Shown in pieces: positions 11,251 through 20,441 of a stretch of DNA of 64,000 bases. Positions within the stretch are counted from its first letter, which is position 1, and each line of letters starts with the position of its first letter. A model generated the notes under the pieces. It was not told where the DNA came from and ran no database searches. It saw nothing but the letters and a program-made list of their open reading frames with translations. The stretch spans positions 62,001 through 126,000 of the forward strand of contig CAVZLR010000002.1 in assembly GCA_963776205.1 (NCBI GenBank), written 5' to 3'. The translations under genes and the position numbers were made by a program. The stretch comes from UBA4459 sp963776205. Lineage in GTDB: Bacteria > Bacteroidota > Bacteroidia > Bacteroidales > F082.

Positions 11251-12040
11251 ATGGCAACATACGGTATCAGCTTACTCACTTTGGTCCCCGTTAGGAAATC
11301 ACCAGGCGACAGAAACGAAATGGTAAATCAGTTATTATTTGGCGATTTTGTGGAGATCAAAGATACTTTTGAGGATTGGTATCTCATTGAAACAATTGAT
11401 GATGGATATGAAGGCTGGGTGGATAAAAAACAAATTCAAAAGGTGGAAGAAGAAACATTTAACCTGTTTTTGTCTTCGACCAGGTATTTTGTTACTGATC
11501 TGATAAGTATATGCACTTCAAAGGAAAACAAAACAGAGACACAGCTAGTTTTGGGCAGCCAGTTGCCACATTTGGTCAATGATACATTTACAATTGAAGA
11601 TAACAGCTTTTCTTTTCTTGGCAATTTTATCTCAGCTTCTAGAAAACCACCAAAAAAGTAGACTTAAGAAAAATGCCATATCCTACCTGAATGCACCATA
11701 TTTATGGGGAGGAAAATCACCTTTCGGAATTGATTGTTCAGGGTTTGTGCAAATGGTTTACAAGCTTTCGGGCATATTTCTCAAGCGCGATGCAGCCCAA
11801 CAGGCGCAACAGGGAGAATTGGTTAACTTTATTCATGAAACACAACTGGGCGACCTTGCATTTTTCGAAAATGATGAAGGAAATTTCGTTCATGTAGGTA
11901 TTATACTTGATAATGAGCATATTATTCATGCTTCAGGAAAAGTAAGGATTGACAAAATTGACCATAATGGTATTTATAACGAACAAAGCAGGAGATATAC
12001 GCATAAACTTCGTTTGATCAAGAGAATTATTGAAGAATAA
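11251..12040 (+). CDS. SH3-NlpC/P60 peptidoglycan endopeptidase (C40 family, one frameshift)
   Basis: Cell-wall cysteine endopeptidase that cuts within peptide stems. The first frame (to about 11640) is an SH3-like region, with VPVRKSPGDRNEMVNQLLFGD and WYLIETIDDGYEGWV as typical SH3 strands. The second frame (from about 11640) is the NlpC/P60 domain, with YLWGGKSPFGIDCSGFVQ (catalytic Cys codon at 11735), HVGIIL and HASGKVRID supplying His residues. One indel around 11630-11660 breaks the protein of about 260 residues. I use the ATG at 11251; a TTG two codons earlier is also in frame. No signal peptide is obvious, although the family usually acts outside the inner membrane. Confidence 0.87.
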
Positions 12041-12078
12041 AATCCTATAGTTTATTTTCAATTCAAAAGCCCAATCAG

Positions 12079-12120
12079 ACCGAAAAAAGAATGAATCTAA
12101 ATTTCTGTTTCGGTTTTTTT
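12079..12120 (+). terminator. Terminator after the NlpC/P60 gene
   Basis: ACCGAAA and TTTCGGT arms enclose a partly paired A/T-rich loop and run into seven T. It lies 38 bp after the endopeptidase stop and just ahead of the FMN riboswitch promoter. Confidence 0.6.
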
Positions 12121-12136
12121 CAAGTATTTATTAAGA

Positions 12137-12144
12137 TACATTTG
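12137..12144 (+). promoter_or_regulatory. Putative -7 element for the FMN riboswitch transcript
   Basis: TACATTTG matches TAnnTTTG exactly, with a TTTT block about 20 bp upstream in place of TTTG. A start about 7 bp downstream would fall at 12151, where the riboswitch begins. Confidence 0.55.
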
Positions 12145-12152
12145 CCGTTGAA

Positions 12153-12304
12153 TTTTCTTCGGGGCAGGGTGACTCGTTTAGCATAAAAAATAAACAAGAA
12201 TTCCCGACCGGCGGTGAAAGTCCGCGACTCTCTGTATAATATATTCAGGGACTGATCTGGTGAAACTCCGGAACCGACAGTATAGTCTGGATGATAGAAG
12301 AAAA
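12153..12304 (+). promoter_or_regulatory. FMN riboswitch (RFN element)
   Basis: This RNA aptamer binds flavin mononucleotide and usually shuts off riboflavin synthesis or transport genes. The conserved blocks appear in order: CTTCGGGGCAGGGTGA (12157), ATTCCCGACCGGCGGTGAAA (12200), GTCCGCGAC, ACTGATCTGGTGAAACTCCGG (12251) and ACCGACAGTATAGTCTGGAT (12273), closing with AGAAG that pairs with the opening CTTC. About 125 nt follow before the TonB receptor start. In that stretch ATCCGG (about 12349) can pair with CTGGAT of the aptamer, a possible switching helix. Regulation of the TonB receptor by FMN is inference. Confidence 0.95.
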
Positions 12305-12428
12305 AAAATAGGTAACGCGAGTTTGCTTATGGGATGTTTTCATTTCCTATCCGGAGTTCTTGCAGTCACCTTCATTATAGTTCTTTTTTTGGCCCCGACA
12401 GAAATGTTTTTGCACAAAAAAAAAGGCC

Positions 12429-15002
12429 ATGAAAGGAAGCATCTTCAGCATTTCAATTCTTGTTTGCACTAGTTTTCAAGTTTTTTCTCAATTCAGCATC
12501 AGCGGACATATTACCGATGCGGACACAAGGAAGGTTGTATCATATGCGCATGTGATCTCAAACAACAATGTTCAGGGTACGGTTAGTAATGACGAAGGCG
12601 ATTTTTTGATAAACGTTCCTGACAAAAAAGGATCATTAGCCATCCAGGCATTAGGATATGAACAAATTAATATTCCTTACCGCTTGAACCAAACTCATTA
12701 TTCACTTGATACAATTTATATTAAACCAGTAGCTTTCGAGCTCGAAGAAACTGTTATTTCTGCTGGCTTATCGAAACAAGAAATTACTCCAGTTGCGGTT
12801 TCCGAAATTGATGGCAAATTAATTCAGGAAACCATTGGCGATCAACCATTACCCCTTATTTTTAATAATACTCCAGGTATTTATAGCATTCGCAATGGAG
12901 GTGGCAGTGGTGACGCTGAAATGAGTATCAGGGGATTTAATCAGGAGAATGTGACGATATTACTAAATGGGATACCAATAAATGGTATTGAAAATGGACT
13001 TGTATACTGGAGCAATTGGTTGGGGCTTAGCCAAACTGCAGCAAAAATACAGATTCAAAAAGGTCCGGGCCTTGCGAACCTTGGAAACAGTTCTGTTGGT
13101 GGAAGTATTAATATTATTACTCATTCATCCACAAATTCCAAAGGTGGATCGTTGGGCTACCAAATTACAAGTTATGGAAACCAACAGATCTCATTTGCAC
13201 TCAATAGCGGGAAATTAGCAAACGGTTGGGATGTTTCTTTAATGGGATCCTACATTTATGGACCCGGTTTTATTGATGCGACATATGTGAATGGATGGTC
13301 CTATTTCTTTTCTATGAATAAAACAATGAATACCCGGAATAAACTATCTATTACGTTACTCGGTGCGCCTCAGAGACACGGCCAACGAACGTTATATTTA
13401 ACAGACGATGAATTTCAATTGCATGGAAATAAGTTTAATAAAGATTGGGGCAGCTATAACGGGCAAATTAACAATGCCTCCGAGAATTTTTACCACAAGC
13501 CATTCTTAAGTATCAATCATTATCTGAATCTTCCAAATGAGAAGAAATTGACTAACATATTATATCTGACAGCCGGAAATGGAGGAGGTAAATGGTCAGA
13601 AAGTTTTAATTATGCTCCAACAATTTTTGAGTACAGGAATCCTTCAGGACAAATCGATTGGTCTGAAATATATGATATGAATGTAAATAATGAAGATAGT
13701 TATACACTTAACACTGGCGAAACAGTAACAGGTTATTCTATTAATGTTCAAACACACTTTCTGGCAAGTCATATTGAAGCTGGTTATACTTCTGCTTACG
13801 AACAAAAAATAGGAAAACATTTTGACCTGACTGCCAGTATTCATTACCGCTATTTTAATTCATATGTAAGAGAAGAAATTATCGACTTGCTGGGAGGAGA
13901 TTTTTTTATTGATGATTATAGTTGGGCCATAGATGGTGATGCCGACAGATCCGAAATTAAAACTGTAGGTGATATCATTAAAGTTGATAATAATAGCATT
14001 ATAAACTATGTAAATTCATATGCTCAGTTGCTCTACAAAAGAAGGCGGGTAAATACTTATTTGTCGTTCAATTTCAACAATAACTGGTATAAAAGGATTG
14101 ACAGGTATAATTATATTGAAAATCAGCAAAGCGAAACAATTACAAAACCCGGATTTGATGCAAGGGCAGGAATTAGTTATCAACTTCATGCATTCCAAAA
14201 ATTATATTTGAATGCTGCCTATATTTCAAGAGCCCCCTATTTTAAATTCGTATTCGGTAATTTCAACAATCAACCCGTTCAAAGTATTGAAAATGAGAAC
14301 ATCCAAACCATTGAAGCTGGTTACCGTTTTGATAACCATAAATGGCAATTGGAGTTAGGTGCTTACTATACATATTGGAAAAATGTTTCCATGTTAACGA
14401 ATGAGTATGTACAGTTGGAAAATAACTTGCAAACCAGAGCGATGATTAATGGTTTAAATTCGCTGCATCAGGGTATTGAAATTGAAACAGAATACAATGT
14501 TTCTAAAAGCTTAAATATTGGAGTTCATATTTCTATTGGCGATTACAAATGGACCAATAATGTAAGCGCGCAACTATTTAACAATGAAAATGTTGTAGTT
14601 GATACAGTTGAAGTATTTGTTGAAGGATTATTCGTTGGTGGTACCGCTCAGCATCAATATGGCTTTTTTATCAATTCAAAAATTATGAAACTTTTTAAAG
14701 TAAGAGCAGAGTACTTTTTTTACAATCAGATTTTTGCAAATTTCGAACCAACTACCCGAAATAATCCTACTGACCACCAACAAGCCTATAAAATTCCATC
14801 TTATGGTTCACTCAATATATATATTGGTATACCTTTTACAATTTTTAAATCTGATGGTTTATTGCAAATTAACGGGTATAATTTGCTTAATAATACGCAT
14901 ATTATAAATGGTGAAGATGGAATCCAACATAATCTTGATACATTTAAAGGGTTCTGGTCATTTGGCAGGAATTTCGAGTTTTCAATCAAGTTGAATTTTT
15001 AA
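12429..15002 (+). CDS. TonB-dependent receptor under the FMN riboswitch (candidate flavin importer)
   Basis: An 857-residue outer-membrane active transporter. In order: signal peptide (about 1-21), carboxypeptidase-regulatory-like domain (about 23-100, ISGHITDADTRKVVSYAHV), plug domain (about 105-220; ITPVAVSEIDG, MSIRGFNQENVTILLNGIP, VGGSINIIT) and a 22-strand-type barrel ending in an aromatic-rich FSIKLNF. It is the first gene after the FMN riboswitch, so riboflavin, FMN or FAD is the likely substrate. It is a paralogue of the next receptor: both share YWSNW after the plug motif, RAPY in the barrel and a YFWSFGR-like ending. Receptor class is certain; substrate is inferred from the riboswitch alone. 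Confidence 0.9.
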   Translation: MKGSIFSISILVCTSFQVFSQFSISGHITDADTRKVVSYAHVISNNNVQGTVSNDEGDFLINVPDKKGSLAIQALGYEQINIPYRLNQTHYSLDTIYIKPVAFELEETVISAGLSKQEITPVAVSEIDGKLIQETIGDQPLPLIFNNTPGIYSIRNGGGSGDAEMSIRGFNQENVTILLNGIPINGIENGLVYWSNWLGLSQTAAKIQIQKGPGLANLGNSSVGGSINIITHSSTNSKGGSLGYQITSYGNQQISFALNSGKLANGWDVSLMGSYIYGPGFIDATYVNGWSYFFSMNKTMNTRNKLSITLLGAPQRHGQRTLYLTDDEFQLHGNKFNKDWGSYNGQINNASENFYHKPFLSINHYLNLPNEKKLTNILYLTAGNGGGKWSESFNYAPTIFEYRNPSGQIDWSEIYDMNVNNEDSYTLNTGETVTGYSINVQTHFLASHIEAGYTSAYEQKIGKHFDLTASIHYRYFNSYVREEIIDLLGGDFFIDDYSWAIDGDADRSEIKTVGDIIKVDNNSIINYVNSYAQLLYKRRRVNTYLSFNFNNNWYKRIDRYNYIENQQSETITKPGFDARAGISYQLHAFQKLYLNAAYISRAPYFKFVFGNFNNQPVQSIENENIQTIEAGYRFDNHKWQLELGAYYTYWKNVSMLTNEYVQLENNLQTRAMINGLNSLHQGIEIETEYNVSKSLNIGVHISIGDYKWTNNVSAQLFNNENVVVDTVEVFVEGLFVGGTAQHQYGFFINSKIMKLFKVRAEYFFYNQIFANFEPTTRNNPTDHQQAYKIPSYGSLNIYIGIPFTIFKSDGLLQINGYNLLNNTHIINGEDGIQHNLDTFKGFWSFGRNFEFSIKLNF

Positions 15003-15191
15003 TCAAAAACACACCAAAACTTATTAACATTTATTAACATTTAAATACTTGAATACAGCAGAATTAAGCTAAACAGGATCCTATAAGGTGTTATTTTGTT
15101 AACAAAAGGTAATAATTATTTAACATGGATGATTGGCATATTTTTTACATTTACTTTCTTTTAAAAAAATGAATTTATCAACCAAAAATTA

Positions 15192-17810
15192 ATGCTTATG
15201 CAACGAATTAAATTACTCTTAACCTTAACGGTTTTTGTGTTATTTAGTGGCAATTTAATGTCACAAGGTTTGATCAGGGGGGTATTACAAGACAATAATA
15301 CCAATGAAACGCTGATTGGAGCCACAGTACTTATTGAAGGAACAACCATTGGTGTTACTACCAACCTTGACGGAAGCTTTTTACTTATTGCACCAGAAGG
15401 AGAACATTCATTGGTATTTTCTTATGTAGGTTATGAAGATCAGAAGACTGAAATTACAGTAAAAGACGGATCAACTTATAATGTTGGTACCATTCTTATG
15501 CTATCCAGTGCTATAGGTCTTCAAGAAATCAATGTATTCGCTAATGTTGCGATCGACAGAAAAACACCTGTAGCTGTTACAACGCTGAATGCAGCTGAAA
15601 TAACAGAAAAACTTGGAAGCAGGGAATTACCTGAAGTTCTGAATGAAACCCCTTCAGTGTATGCTGTTAGACAAGGAGGTGGATTTGGGGATTCCCGTAT
15701 AAACATTCGCGGGTTTGATCAGCGGAATATCGCTATCATGGTCAATGGTATACCTGTAAATGATATGGAAAACGGATGGGTATATTGGTCAAACTGGGCT
15801 GGTTTAGGCGATGCTTTACGTAGCATCCAGGTGCAGCGTGGGCTTGGTGCATCTAAACTTGCTATTAACTCAGTGGGTGGTACCATGAATATGATTTCAA
15901 GGACAACCGATGCAAATGCCGGAGGATCTTTTCAGGCAGAAGTAACTGATTATGGTAATACTAAAATGACCTTATCACTTTCAACCGGAAAAACAAAAAA
16001 TAACTGGGCAGTTTCATTTGTTGGCTCAAGGACGCAAGGCCCTGGTTACATAGATGAAACCTGGGTTGACGCATGGTCATATTTCTTTGCAGTTTCAAAA
16101 GAATTTAAAAATCATTTGTTGTCTTTTACTGCTATTGGCGCCCCTCAAGAACATGGACAAAGATCATATACAGTATCAGAAAGTAATTTTACAAAATATG
16201 GTCCAAAATACAACCAGCACTGGGGAACCTGGGATGGCAATGTTTTAATGGAACGTGAAAATAAATACCACAAACCGCAGTTGGCATTGAACTGGTACTG
16301 GACCATTGATGATAATAACTATTTAGCTACTTCGGTATATACAAGTTTTGGCAGTGGATATGGAACAGGAACCCTTGATAACAGGGAAAGTTTACCAAGG
16401 TACAGAATTGGCTTCAACAATAATGGACAAATTGATTGGGATGGTGTAGCTATTGAAAATGCAAATCACCAGGATACGGCCTACTTTGCCAATGGCAATT
16501 ATGCCGCTGGAGGTATTTTATATGATCCAGATGGTGAAGAGATTCAGGATGACACTCAACTTTCTAAAAATATATTAAGAAACTCTGTTAATAATCATGT
16601 GTGGTATGGAGCCATTTCAACTTTCAACCATACTTTTAAAAACAAAGCTACTTTGATGGCAGGTATTGATGCTCGTTCATATGTGGGAGAACATTACCGC
16701 GAAGTAAGGAATTTACTTGCCGGAGATTACTGGTTTGAAAGTTATGCTACTGCTGTAGATGGTGTAGCAGGAAGAAACCAGTTAATGAGTGTAGGTGACA
16801 GAATTAACTACGATAATGATGGCCTTGTTCGTTATGGTGGCGCATTTGCACAATATGAAGTTTCCTTTGGCAACCTTTCAGTTTTTGCTGCAGGTACTGT
16901 TTCTAACACATGGTATGCAAAAATTGACAGGTATAATTATGTAGGTAGCGAATCTGACCAACGTTCAGACGTTGTAACAGCATTGGGTTATAATGCTAAA
17001 GCCGGATTGAATTTCAATATAAACGAGAAAAACAATGTTTTTATGAATATTGGTTATTATTCAAGGGCACCTTATTGGGATTTTGTATTTGTTAACTACA
17101 CTCAAAACTCATTAATCCCGGTTAATGACATTCTTAACGAAAAGATTTTTGGAGTTGAAGTAGGATATGGTCTGAGAGAGAAATGGTTGGCTTTAAATGT
17201 GAACCTGTACTATACAAACTGGATAGATAAATCATATACTGACCGTTTCACAGATGGTGAAGGAAATGATTTTACTGCACCTGTTATTGGACTTGATGCA
17301 ACACATATGGGATTGGAAGTTGATGCCAAGTTCAAAGCAACACGCTGGCTAGACTTCTTTGCTGTATTAGGTTTAGGTGACTGGAAATGGACCAGTAATA
17401 CAAGTTCTGTAATTTATGATGACAATGGAGTAGCTGTTGACACAGTGAGTATTTATGCTGAAGGGCTACAAGTTGGCGGACAGCCACAAACTCAGGTTGT
17501 CCTCGGAACAAAATTTCAACCCATTAAAAAATGGACGGTTGGTTTATCATGGCGTTATTATGACAGGATTTACAGAGATTACGATGCAGTTGAAATAGAT
17601 GAGCCTGGTTATGAAATTGAAGAACTACCTGCATACGACATGGTTGATTTCAATACAAGTTATGAATTCAAAATCGCTGGTTTAACTTCATTTGCCGGAA
17701 TGAGTATTTACAATGTTTTTGACAATGTTGTTAAAACACAAGGAGATCAATACGGATATTTCTGGTCATTCGGGAGAACATTCAATTTCTCATTGAAGGT
17801 TACATTCTAA
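15192..17810 (+). CDS. Second TonB-dependent receptor, paralogue of the first
   Basis: An 872-residue receptor with signal peptide (to about residue 25), carboxypeptidase-regulatory-like domain (IRGVLQDNNTNETLIGATV), plug (NIRGFDQRNIAIMVNGIPV, VGGTMNMIS) and C-terminal barrel ending NFSLKVTF. Shared signatures with the upstream receptor (NGIP-N, VYWSNW-GL, DRYNY, SRAPY and a closing W-FGR-F motif) show common ancestry. The 189-bp gap upstream holds no second riboswitch that I can see, so it is either co-transcribed with the first receptor or has its own promoter. The start ATG at 15192 precedes MLMQRIK; the internal ATG two codons later is equally possible. A strong terminator follows the stop. 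Confidence 0.9.
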   Translation: MLMQRIKLLLTLTVFVLFSGNLMSQGLIRGVLQDNNTNETLIGATVLIEGTTIGVTTNLDGSFLLIAPEGEHSLVFSYVGYEDQKTEITVKDGSTYNVGTILMLSSAIGLQEINVFANVAIDRKTPVAVTTLNAAEITEKLGSRELPEVLNETPSVYAVRQGGGFGDSRINIRGFDQRNIAIMVNGIPVNDMENGWVYWSNWAGLGDALRSIQVQRGLGASKLAINSVGGTMNMISRTTDANAGGSFQAEVTDYGNTKMTLSLSTGKTKNNWAVSFVGSRTQGPGYIDETWVDAWSYFFAVSKEFKNHLLSFTAIGAPQEHGQRSYTVSESNFTKYGPKYNQHWGTWDGNVLMERENKYHKPQLALNWYWTIDDNNYLATSVYTSFGSGYGTGTLDNRESLPRYRIGFNNNGQIDWDGVAIENANHQDTAYFANGNYAAGGILYDPDGEEIQDDTQLSKNILRNSVNNHVWYGAISTFNHTFKNKATLMAGIDARSYVGEHYREVRNLLAGDYWFESYATAVDGVAGRNQLMSVGDRINYDNDGLVRYGGAFAQYEVSFGNLSVFAAGTVSNTWYAKIDRYNYVGSESDQRSDVVTALGYNAKAGLNFNINEKNNVFMNIGYYSRAPYWDFVFVNYTQNSLIPVNDILNEKIFGVEVGYGLREKWLALNVNLYYTNWIDKSYTDRFTDGEGNDFTAPVIGLDATHMGLEVDAKFKATRWLDFFAVLGLGDWKWTSNTSSVIYDDNGVAVDTVSIYAEGLQVGGQPQTQVVLGTKFQPIKKWTVGLSWRYYDRIYRDYDAVEIDEPGYEIEELPAYDMVDFNTSYEFKIAGLTSFAGMSIYNVFDNVVKTQGDQYGYFWSFGRTFNFSLKVTF

Positions 17811-17831
17811 AAAATTATTTATGATAATGAT

Positions 17832-17860
17832 AAAAAGCCTCCTGTATAGGGGGCTTTTTT
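17832..17860 (+). terminator. Rho-independent terminator after the second TonB receptor
   Basis: AAAAAGCCTCC and GGGGGCTTTTT form an 11-bp stem (one G-T pair) with a six-base loop, followed by T. It sits between the second receptor and the pyrophosphatase gene, so the downstream pair either needs read-through or has its own promoter. Confidence 0.85.
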
Positions 17861-17885
17861 TATAATTTTATCAAAAACCAATTTA

Positions 17886-19100
17886 ATGAAAAGATCAGTC
17901 ATTCTAATTTTGGCCATCCTGGCAATATTTACAGCATGTAAAAAAGAAGAAACAAATCAGGAGCAACCTTATTTAATAGTCATATCTCTGGATGGTTTCA
18001 GATGGGATTACACGCAAAATGCTACTACTCCAACCTTTGATTCATTACAAAAAGCAGGTGTTGTAGCTGAATCGCTCAAAGCTTCCTTTCCAACAAAAAC
18101 ATTCCCAAACCACTATACAATGGCAACAGGTTTATATCCTGATCATCATGGAATTGTATTAAATGGTTTTTATGATCCCGACATGTATAAACATTATTCT
18201 CTTTCGGATCGTGTTTCCATTGCTGATGGTTCATTTTATGGTGGCGAGCCTATCTGGGTAAGTGCTGAATTACAGCAAATGAAAGCAGCTACTTTATTTT
18301 GGGTGGGTGCAACGGCTGAAATAAAGAATATTCGTCCCTCTTTTTGGAGTTATTATGATGAAGATCTTTCTTTTGAATCACGAATTGATTCCATTTATCA
18401 ATGGTTAAGTTTACCCGATTCAGAGCGCCCGCATCTTATTATGGCCTATTATCATGAGCCGGATTTAACAGGTCATATAAAAGGACCTGAAAGCCTCGAA
18501 TTAATGTATAAAGTTGAAGAAATTGACAGCTATTTAGGTAAATTATTTAGCCAATTGCGTGATTTAAAAATTTATGATCAGTTGAATTTTATTATCACTT
18601 CTGATCATGGAATGAATGCAATTTCAGCTGAAAGACAAATAATACTAGACCAAATTATTGATACAGCCGATATAGAATACTGGGATGGATGGAACCCTAA
18701 TTATAACTTAAAAGTTAAAGAAGGAATGCTGGATAAGGTTTTTAATCAATTAAATTCTGAACAATTAAACTACCAGGTTTGGAAACATGGTGAACTTCCT
18801 GAGAGATTGCACTATGGCAATAATATCAGAACCCATGACTTAATAATTGTACCGAATGAAGGATGGAGCATCTATTGGTCATGGGCAAATTCAAATAGTT
18901 TAGGAGCCCATGGATTTGATAATGATGTAAAAGATATGCATGCCATTTTCTATGCTGCCGGACCCGCTTTCAAATCTGATTATGTCCACCCTACTTTTGA
19001 AAATGTGAATTTATATGCGCTATTTGCTGAAATACTGAAACTTCAACAGGCTGAAACGGATGGATCAATTGAAAATGTGAAACAAATGCTTATTGAATAG
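17886..19100 (+). CDS. NPP-type nucleotide pyrophosphatase/phosphodiesterase lipoprotein
   Basis: Alkaline-phosphatase superfamily enzyme that splits phosphodiester and pyrophosphate bonds of nucleotides, for example FAD to FMN plus AMP. This 404-residue protein has a lipobox ending FTAC (Cys18), so it is anchored in an envelope membrane. Catalytic features are Asp36 in SLDGFRWDY, the nucleophile Thr72 in FPTKTFPNHYT, the metal ligands in YYHEPDLTGH and SDHGM, and a late GAHGFDN. These match the ecto-NPP family. It is two bases from the next gene, a PhoD-type phosphatase, and lies 3' of two TonB receptors under an FMN riboswitch. FAD as substrate is inference; other dinucleotides are possible. 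Confidence 0.9.
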   Translation: MKRSVILILAILAIFTACKKEETNQEQPYLIVISLDGFRWDYTQNATTPTFDSLQKAGVVAESLKASFPTKTFPNHYTMATGLYPDHHGIVLNGFYDPDMYKHYSLSDRVSIADGSFYGGEPIWVSAELQQMKAATLFWVGATAEIKNIRPSFWSYYDEDLSFESRIDSIYQWLSLPDSERPHLIMAYYHEPDLTGHIKGPESLELMYKVEEIDSYLGKLFSQLRDLKIYDQLNFIITSDHGMNAISAERQIILDQIIDTADIEYWDGWNPNYNLKVKEGMLDKVFNQLNSEQLNYQVWKHGELPERLHYGNNIRTHDLIIVPNEGWSIYWSWANSNSLGAHGFDNDVKDMHAIFYAAGPAFKSDYVHPTFENVNLYALFAEILKLQQAETDGSIENVKQMLIE

Positions 19101-19102
19101 AC

Positions 19103-20437
19103 ATGAAAACAACTTGTTGCCTTATCGTTTTAGTTATTCCCTTTTTGTTGAATGCACAGTCTGAACTTATTAATGCCGGACCAATGCCCGGCTATAGTGA
19201 AATGAGAGAAGTACCTATTTGGGTACAAACAAAAAAAGAAGCTGTTATTAATGCTATTTATTGGGTGAATGGCTTCCCCGACTCCGTGTTTCAGACAAAT
19301 ACAGTTCATACTGAAAAAGAAAATGCATTTACAGCTATTTTAATAGCAGACTCATTGGAACCGGGATTTGATTATACGTATCAACTTGTGGTGAATGGAC
19401 AAAAAATTACTTTTCCACATGAAACAATTTTTTCTACTCAAAAAATCTGGAAATGGCGAGATGACCCACCTGATTTTTCATTTTTAATCGGTAGTTGCGC
19501 ATACATAAACGAAACAAGATTTGACAGGCCTGGTAAACCTTACGGAGACAAATTTGAAATTTTCAATGCGATGGCAGATCACAAAGTTAATTTCATGATC
19601 TGGCTTGGAGATAATATATATTTCAGGGAACCGGACTGGAACAGCTGGACTGGAATTATTCAGAGATACACACACGACAGGGCAATACCTGAGTTGCAGA
19701 GATTTCTGGCTTCCACGCATCATTATGCAATTTGGGATGATCATGATTACGGACCTAACAATAGCGACAGAGGTTACTGGATGAAGAATAAAACACTGGA
19801 AGCGTTTAAGCTATTTTGGGCAAATCCTTCCTATGGTGTTGGAGATTTAAATGGTACCATCACATTTTTCAATTATGCAGATGCTGACTTTTTTTTACTT
19901 GATAACCGGACCTATAGAACGCCTGATCGATTAAATGCTGAACATAAGACGCAACTGGGTAAAAAACAATTGCAATGGATATTTGATAATCTTATTACCA
20001 GCGAAGCTACATTTAAGTTTGTAGTTATAGGCGGACAGTTCCTGAGTACAGCCTCTGAATATGAAATGTATACCAATTATGGATTTGATAAGGAGAGACA
20101 GGAAATCATTGATTTCATTTATGAATATGATCTGACAAATGTTATATTTCTGACCGGAGATGTGCACTTTTCAGAAGTATCTGTCCTTGAAAAAGAAGGA
20201 GAACCTACTATATGGGACTTTACCGTTTCTCCTTTAAATAGTGGTGTTAATATTGATGCACTTGAACTTAATAATTCGCTAAGAATTCCTGAATCCGTCA
20301 TTATGGAACGAAACTATGCACAGCTGCAAATAACCGGTCCTACCAAACAGCGGGAACTACAAATTACTTTTTATGATTATAACGGTCAAGAACTTTATCG
20401 GTATGATGTAAAAAGTGAAAAAGTATTTAACTATTAA
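19103..20437 (+). CDS. PhoD-like alkaline phosphatase/phosphodiesterase
   Basis: Secreted metallophosphoesterase of the PhoD family. The 444-residue protein has a signal peptide (about 1-18, ending LNAQ), an N-terminal beta-rich domain (about 20-120) and a metallophosphatase core with GSCAY, WLGDNIYF, WDDHDYGPNNSD and TGDVHFSE, the PhoD metal ligands. It follows the NPP gene with a two-base gap, so the two are an operon and probably act one after the other: NPP releases a nucleoside monophosphate and this enzyme removes the phosphate. In a flavin locus that gives FAD to FMN to riboflavin, but this order and substrate are inferred. It ends 4 bp from the convergent AsmA-like gene. Confidence 0.9.
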   Translation: MKTTCCLIVLVIPFLLNAQSELINAGPMPGYSEMREVPIWVQTKKEAVINAIYWVNGFPDSVFQTNTVHTEKENAFTAILIADSLEPGFDYTYQLVVNGQKITFPHETIFSTQKIWKWRDDPPDFSFLIGSCAYINETRFDRPGKPYGDKFEIFNAMADHKVNFMIWLGDNIYFREPDWNSWTGIIQRYTHDRAIPELQRFLASTHHYAIWDDHDYGPNNSDRGYWMKNKTLEAFKLFWANPSYGVGDLNGTITFFNYADADFFLLDNRTYRTPDRLNAEHKTQLGKKQLQWIFDNLITSEATFKFVVIGGQFLSTASEYEMYTNYGFDKERQEIIDFIYEYDLTNVIFLTGDVHFSEVSVLEKEGEPTIWDFTVSPLNSGVNIDALELNNSLRIPESVIMERNYAQLQITGPTKQRELQITFYDYNGQELYRYDVKSEKVFNY

Positions 20438-20441
20438 CGTC

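Noticed and set aside
12260..12472. 70-residue open frame across the FMN riboswitch
   Set aside because: It lies inside the aptamer and its linker and overlaps the receptor start; the RNA explains the sequence.
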